DNA of 64,000 nt from RGIG4140 sp045638265. Its GTDB lineage: Bacteria; Pseudomonadota; Alphaproteobacteria; CAAHEQ01; UBA3637. Under the pieces are notes generated by a model that did not search any database, was not told the origin of the DNA, and saw nothing but the letters and a program-made list of their open reading frames with translations. A program made the translations under genes and the position numbers. Shown one piece after another: positions 60,063-64,000 of the stretch (the first letter of the stretch is position 1; each line of letters begins with the position of its first letter). Where the stretch lies: positions 1 through 64,000 of the forward strand of contig JAZUBA010000051.1 of assembly GCA_045638265.1 (NCBI GenBank). The letters run 5' to 3'.

Positions 60063-60103
60063 CATATTAGCTATGATTATTATGTTAAAAAAAAGGGGTT
60101 TTT

Positions 60104-63100
60104 ATGTTTAACATATTTAAAAATAAAGATTTTTTGTGTTTTAATGCCGATTCGGAAAATGCTCAAAGCAAATCGGATATGACAACCAAACAGGAATGTG
60201 GACGTTCTATGGTGGAAATGATAGGCGTATTGGTGTTGATTGGTTTGTTCACTATTGGCGGCGTTGTCGGATACAAAACAGCATTTGATACATATCGTGC
60301 TACCAGTATTATGGATACAGTGTTGAAAGGCAAACTTGCCGTTGAAGCGGATTATCGTGTTGCTGGCAAATCAACGCTTGTTCGTGCGATTAATAACGGA
60401 CCAATTGCCGATGTAAATGATAAAGTGGAATATTATACCGAGGTTGCTTGTGGTAATCGCCAATGTAAAGAATATGTTATTAAAACCAAAGAACCGGCTG
60501 GTGTTTGTGAAAAAATTGTATTGCGTCAGTCTTTATATAATTCTTCCGATGAATCCGATAATACCCCTGAAATTTATATAACCCCGAATAATATAGAGGA
60601 TTGCGGAGAAGAGGGTGAAGTAGATATGACATTTACTTTTCAAATACCCATGCTAAAAGCGGGAGATGGCAGTGATGTATATGAACCGGTTGACGGTACC
60701 TTGCAAGAATCTACTTGTCCCGCCGGACAAATTATTATAGATGGTGTTTGTCAGTGTAGACCGGCGTGTGATAGGGGAGAGGGTGTTTGTGTTTGTTGTA
60801 ATACGGGATATGAATATGATAATGAGACAAAGTCTTGTATTTGCCCTGCCGGTACACATGATACCGGCAGTGACTGTATTACGTGCGAAAATGGTACAAA
60901 ATGGGATGAAACTAAAAAACAATGTGAAAACCCTTGTACAGATGGTAAAATCTGGAACGGTACGACTTGTATAGACCTTTGTTCAGGCGGAAAAGAATGG
61001 GATAGTTCAGCCAATACCTGTGTTTGTCCGGAAGGGACAAATGATAACGGAGAAAGTTGTGTAACGTGTTCAGCTCCGAAAACACATTGGGATAACGAAC
61101 TTAATAAATGTACTTGTCCGACGGGATTTGTTGAACGAAACGGAACGTGTGAACGCAAACCGACTTGCACAGAACCACGAACAGTTTATGATGAAGCAAG
61201 CAATACGTGTCAATGTCCGTCAGAAAGACCGGAATATGATGAAGATAAGAATACATGTAATTGTCCGGAGGCAACACCTTATTGGGATTCAACAAAAAAT
61301 CAATGCGTTACTTGTGTTGTAGGTAACAGTAATACACCGGTTTGGAATGGAACAAGCTGTGTCAGTTGTGCGGGTGCGGATAATACAAAACCTTATTGGA
61401 ATGGTACGGAATGTATCAGTTGTTATGCTAATAATCCAACAACCCCTTATTGGAATGGTACAAATTGTACGACTTGTCCGAATACAACACCGGTATGGAA
61501 TGGGACGGCTTGTGTCAGTTGTGCAGAAGCCGATAGTACAAAACCTGTTTGGAATAGTACGGAATGTGTGGCTTGTCCGACAGAAACGCCGTACTGGAAC
61601 GGAACAAGCTGTGTCAGTTGTTACGATAATAATCAAACAACACCGTATTGGAATGGTACAAATTGTACAGTATGTCCGGATGCTAAATTGTGGAATACGG
61701 AATCAAACCAATGTGTTCAATGTTTAGATAACGAAAATTGTAGTGGTTCAACGCCTGTTTGTAATGATAATAATGTGTGTGAATCTTGTCCGGATGTAAT
61801 GCCTATTTGGCATACGGATATGAAACAATGCGTCCAATGTTTAGAAAATGAAGATTGTAATGATAACGCAACTCCTGTTTGTAATAATAGCAATATGTGT
61901 GAATCTTGTCCGGATGCAATGCCTGTTTGGCATACGGATATGAAACAATGTGTTCAATGTTTGGAAAATGCTGATTGTCCGACAGGAACACCTGTTTGTA
62001 ACGCCACGAACGCTTGTGAACCATGTCCTGATGAAACACCAATTTGGGTAGCAGAAACAGGTAAATGTATTGCCAGCGATGGTCCGAGTGGAGATGGTTC
62101 TTGTAATGACAACAGCGATTGCAGTGTGGGCGAATATTGTGATATTACAACATGGGGAACAAGTAAAGACTATTGTACGACAGATACAAGCAATATGAGT
62201 GGTACATGCCGAAATGCAACTGATGATATCCAATCACCGAATAGTGGCACAACCCCAGCATTTGTAATATCCAACAGACCAATGTATTGGTGGAGTGCCA
62301 ATAATTTCTGTCAGGCCTTGGGTAAAGTATTGGCAGAAGTAAGCGATTTTGAATGTGCTCATACAATTTGTCCGGAATGTTCATCAGGAACTTGTCCGGA
62401 CGGATGTGATGGTTATTATGGCTATTGTCATCAAGATGATTCATTGGGATTAACAACAAGTGATGGTGTTAACATATCTCCAATCGTTGTTCAAATGACT
62501 AATGCCTACGGAAATTTATGGGGTTGGTTAAATACAAAATATAATGATTGTATGGCATATGATATCAGTTTGCAAAGCGGGGAAGTTAATCGCTATAACA
62601 GAAAGGGTACAAACCCAGCTATTTGTAAAGACCGACCATCCTGTCCAATTGAAACACCGTATTGGAATGGCACAGAATGTACAACTTGTCCAATTGAAAC
62701 ACCGTATTGGAACGAAGAAACGGATCAATGCGAAGTTTGTCCGGCTGAAACACCGATTTGGGACGGTACAACATGTATTGAGGGTTATGTTTGTAAAGGT
62801 ACTACAAGCGAATGTCAAACAAATAATGATTGTACTCAATTGTATGGTAGTGGATATTATTGTAATATAGAATGTTTTACTGATCATTGTTCAACAGAAA
62901 CGACAAGTCTTGGTGGTTCATGCCGTAAAGCAATTAGTGACGTCAAAGAACCAAACTCAGGAACAACTCCCCCGTTTGTGATGTCCAGTGAGAAAATGTA
63001 TTGGTGGAGTGCGAAGAACTTCTGTCAGGCATTGGGACAACGTCTTGTAGATGTAACCGATTACGAATGTGCACATGCAATTTGTCCTGATGATAATTGT

Positions 63101-64000
63101 GATAATGCATGGGGTTTTTGTCATGCAGATACATCACATAGCGTAGTTGGTGGAAATACAACTAATATATCTGCCAAAATAGCTGCAATGAAAGAGGCTT
63201 ATGGCTCTTATTATTGTTGGGTGGATATGGATTATAATTCTTGTAGACCGTATTTTACTAATTTCAACCAAGGACTTGTAACTTTTGGTTATAGAAATAA
63301 CAGATATTACGCTGTATGTGAATCTGTTTGCGAAGGCGATACCCCTGTTTGGAACGGTACGGCTTGCGAAGCATGTCCGACGGGAACACTCTGGAATGAA
63401 GCAACAGGTGAATGTGTTGCTGCTCTTTGTAAAGGTGTTGTATATGAATGTAATGACAATGCCGATTGTGATGCAGGTGAATATTGTAATATTACATGTT
63501 ATAATGATACTTGTACGAAAGATACGAGTGGTATGGGGGGAACTTGTCAAAATGCAAATGAACGCATTCAACCACCCGAGAATGGAACGAAACCACCGTT
63601 TATAATGTCAAATCAACCAATGACATGGTGGAATGCAAATAATTTTTGTGAGGCATTAGGTACAACACTTGTAGAGGTCAGTGATTATGCATGTGCACAT
63701 AGTATATGTCCAAGCGGATGTGACGCTACATATGGTTATTGTCATGCGGATCCATCGCAATCAGTGACATTATCCTTTGCCACAAATGATCGAACAGCGA
63801 AACTACAAGCGATGTATGAAGCCTATGGTAGTAATATTAGTTATGGGTGGACAAATACGGATACTGACGACCTTTGTTACGCATATAACGTTAGCTTCTA
63901 TCAAGGTGGTATGTTTAATGGTCTTCGGTATAGTAGCGTTGTTAATGCTGTATGTAAACCAGATTGTGCAGCGACTGATGTAACAAAACCATATTGGACA
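60104..64000 (+). CDS. giant prepilin-like protein with C-type-lectin-like modules (partial)
   Basis: At least 1299 aa; the frame is open to the window edge, so the C-terminus is missing. AAGGGG precedes the ATG at 60104. The N-terminus (ECGRSMVEMIGVLVLIG, helix, pilin-like domain to about 195) is nearly the same as in the divergent gene 55989–59867. Residues about 205–650 are short Cys modules of the type T-P-x-WNGT-x-C-x-x-C, repeated about 20 times. Three modules of about 175 residues follow (about 662–842, 894–1074, 1107–1286). Each opens with C..N.DC..G.YC and contains (Y/T)WW(S/N)A(N/K)NFC(Q/E)ALG, a segment like L.EVSD..CAH.ICP, and a closing (A/V)(I/V)C(K/E). The W..A..FC..LG…C pattern and terminal Cys resemble C-type-lectin folds. 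It is predicted to be a surface adhesin. Confidence 0.82.
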   Translation, partial: MFNIFKNKDFLCFNADSENAQSKSDMTTKQECGRSMVEMIGVLVLIGLFTIGGVVGYKTAFDTYRATSIMDTVLKGKLAVEADYRVAGKSTLVRAINNGPIADVNDKVEYYTEVACGNRQCKEYVIKTKEPAGVCEKIVLRQSLYNSSDESDNTPEIYITPNNIEDCGEEGEVDMTFTFQIPMLKAGDGSDVYEPVDGTLQESTCPAGQIIIDGVCQCRPACDRGEGVCVCCNTGYEYDNETKSCICPAGTHDTGSDCITCENGTKWDETKKQCENPCTDGKIWNGTTCIDLCSGGKEWDSSANTCVCPEGTNDNGESCVTCSAPKTHWDNELNKCTCPTGFVERNGTCERKPTCTEPRTVYDEASNTCQCPSERPEYDEDKNTCNCPEATPYWDSTKNQCVTCVVGNSNTPVWNGTSCVSCAGADNTKPYWNGTECISCYANNPTTPYWNGTNCTTCPNTTPVWNGTACVSCAEADSTKPVWNSTECVACPTETPYWNGTSCVSCYDNNQTTPYWNGTNCTVCPDAKLWNTESNQCVQCLDNENCSGSTPVCNDNNVCESCPDVMPIWHTDMKQCVQCLENEDCNDNATPVCNNSNMCESCPDAMPVWHTDMKQCVQCLENADCPTGTPVCNATNACEPCPDETPIWVAETGKCIASDGPSGDGSCNDNSDCSVGEYCDITTWGTSKDYCTTDTSNMSGTCRNATDDIQSPNSGTTPAFVISNRPMYWWSANNFCQALGKVLAEVSDFECAHTICPECSSGTCPDGCDGYYGYCHQDDSLGLTTSDGVNISPIVVQMTNAYGNLWGWLNTKYNDCMAYDISLQSGEVNRYNRKGTNPAICKDRPSCPIETPYWNGTECTTCPIETPYWNEETDQCEVCPAETPIWDGTTCIEGYVCKGTTSECQTNNDCTQLYGSGYYCNIECFTDHCSTETTSLGGSCRKAISDVKEPNSGTTPPFVMSSEKMYWWSAKNFCQALGQRLVDVTDYECAHAICPDDNCDNAWGFCHADTSHSVVGGNTTNISAKIAAMKEAYGSYYCWVDMDYNSCRPYFTNFNQGLVTFGYRNNRYYAVCESVCEGDTPVWNGTACEACPTGTLWNEATGECVAALCKGVVYECNDNADCDAGEYCNITCYNDTCTKDTSGMGGTCQNANERIQPPENGTKPPFIMSNQPMTWWNANNFCEALGTTLVEVSDYACAHSICPSGCDATYGYCHADPSQSVTLSFATNDRTAKLQAMYEAYGSNISYGWTNTDTDDLCYAYNVSFYQGGMFNGLRYSSVVNAVCKPDCAATDVTKPYWT
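60193..60540 (+). repeat. right arm of long inverted repeat (pilin-like N-termini)
   Basis: Inverted partner of 59455–59795. The two arms flank the start regions of both genes and module C. Confidence 0.8.

Overview
The window is AT-rich, densely coded bacterial DNA. The block rpmH–rnpA–yidD–yidC–engB–mnmE, with yidC and engB adjacent, and the mixture of VirB6-like membrane proteins, ankyrin and Sel1 repeat proteins suggest an uncultured, host-associated alphaproteobacterium, possibly of the gut Rhodospirillales/RF32 type. That assignment is inference. There are no rRNA genes, CRISPR arrays or insertion sequences; one tRNA (Pro, TGG) is present.

Layout. 1–1478: a partial membrane protein and a Tlde1-like L,D-transpeptidase-fold protein. 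1915–6782: three tandem VirB6/TrbL-like membrane proteins sharing a CWPC/CWFC motif. 6913–12150: the divergent partner operon (three unrecognised proteins, pgpA, a ferredoxin-thioredoxin-reductase-like protein). 12419–14674: msrAB and a pilin-like gene. 15265–19572: a restriction-modification island beside tRNA-Pro, made of a fused m6A + m5C methyltransferase, a LAGLIDADG-fold protein that seems to lack catalytic acids, and a PD-(D/E)XK nuclease. 19708–22590: a duplicated-domain protein, a pilin-like gene, an ankyrin gene and a 0.7 kb non-coding region with two candidate structured RNAs. 22603–34353: leuS, small proteins including a TM2/pilin-like hybrid, MazG-like, OmpA lipoprotein, MATE, lipoproteins, queA and Sel1. 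34735–37722: a large Cys-rich pilin-like protein. 37836–42501: the mnmE–rpmH block. 42775–49587: a short secretin-like protein with a Pro/Gln-rich membrane partner, two acidic proteins (one built on three repeat families) and a double-HTH regulator. 49834–55793: DnaJ-like, a kinase-like/P-loop fusion, small secreted proteins, a ferritin-like protein, and a self-cleaving-type repressor with a membrane protein. 55989–64000: two divergent giant pilin-like, Cys-rich surface proteins, the second running off the end.

Two themes run through the window. First, five proteins begin with the same unusual prepilin-like motif GRSM(V/L)E followed by a hydrophobic helix; they carry quite different and sometimes very large C-terminal regions, including about forty GCC2/GCC3-like Cys modules in one and three C-type-lectin-like modules in another. 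Second, three of these loci, plus the non-coding region at 22.1 kb, share a roughly 170-bp regulatory module whose two ends are inverted 30-bp elements. Each element reads as a promoter (TTGCA(A/C), 17 bp, TACAAT) with a near-palindromic, conserved spacer. The module looks like an ancestral bidirectional promoter tying the pilin-like genes into one regulon.
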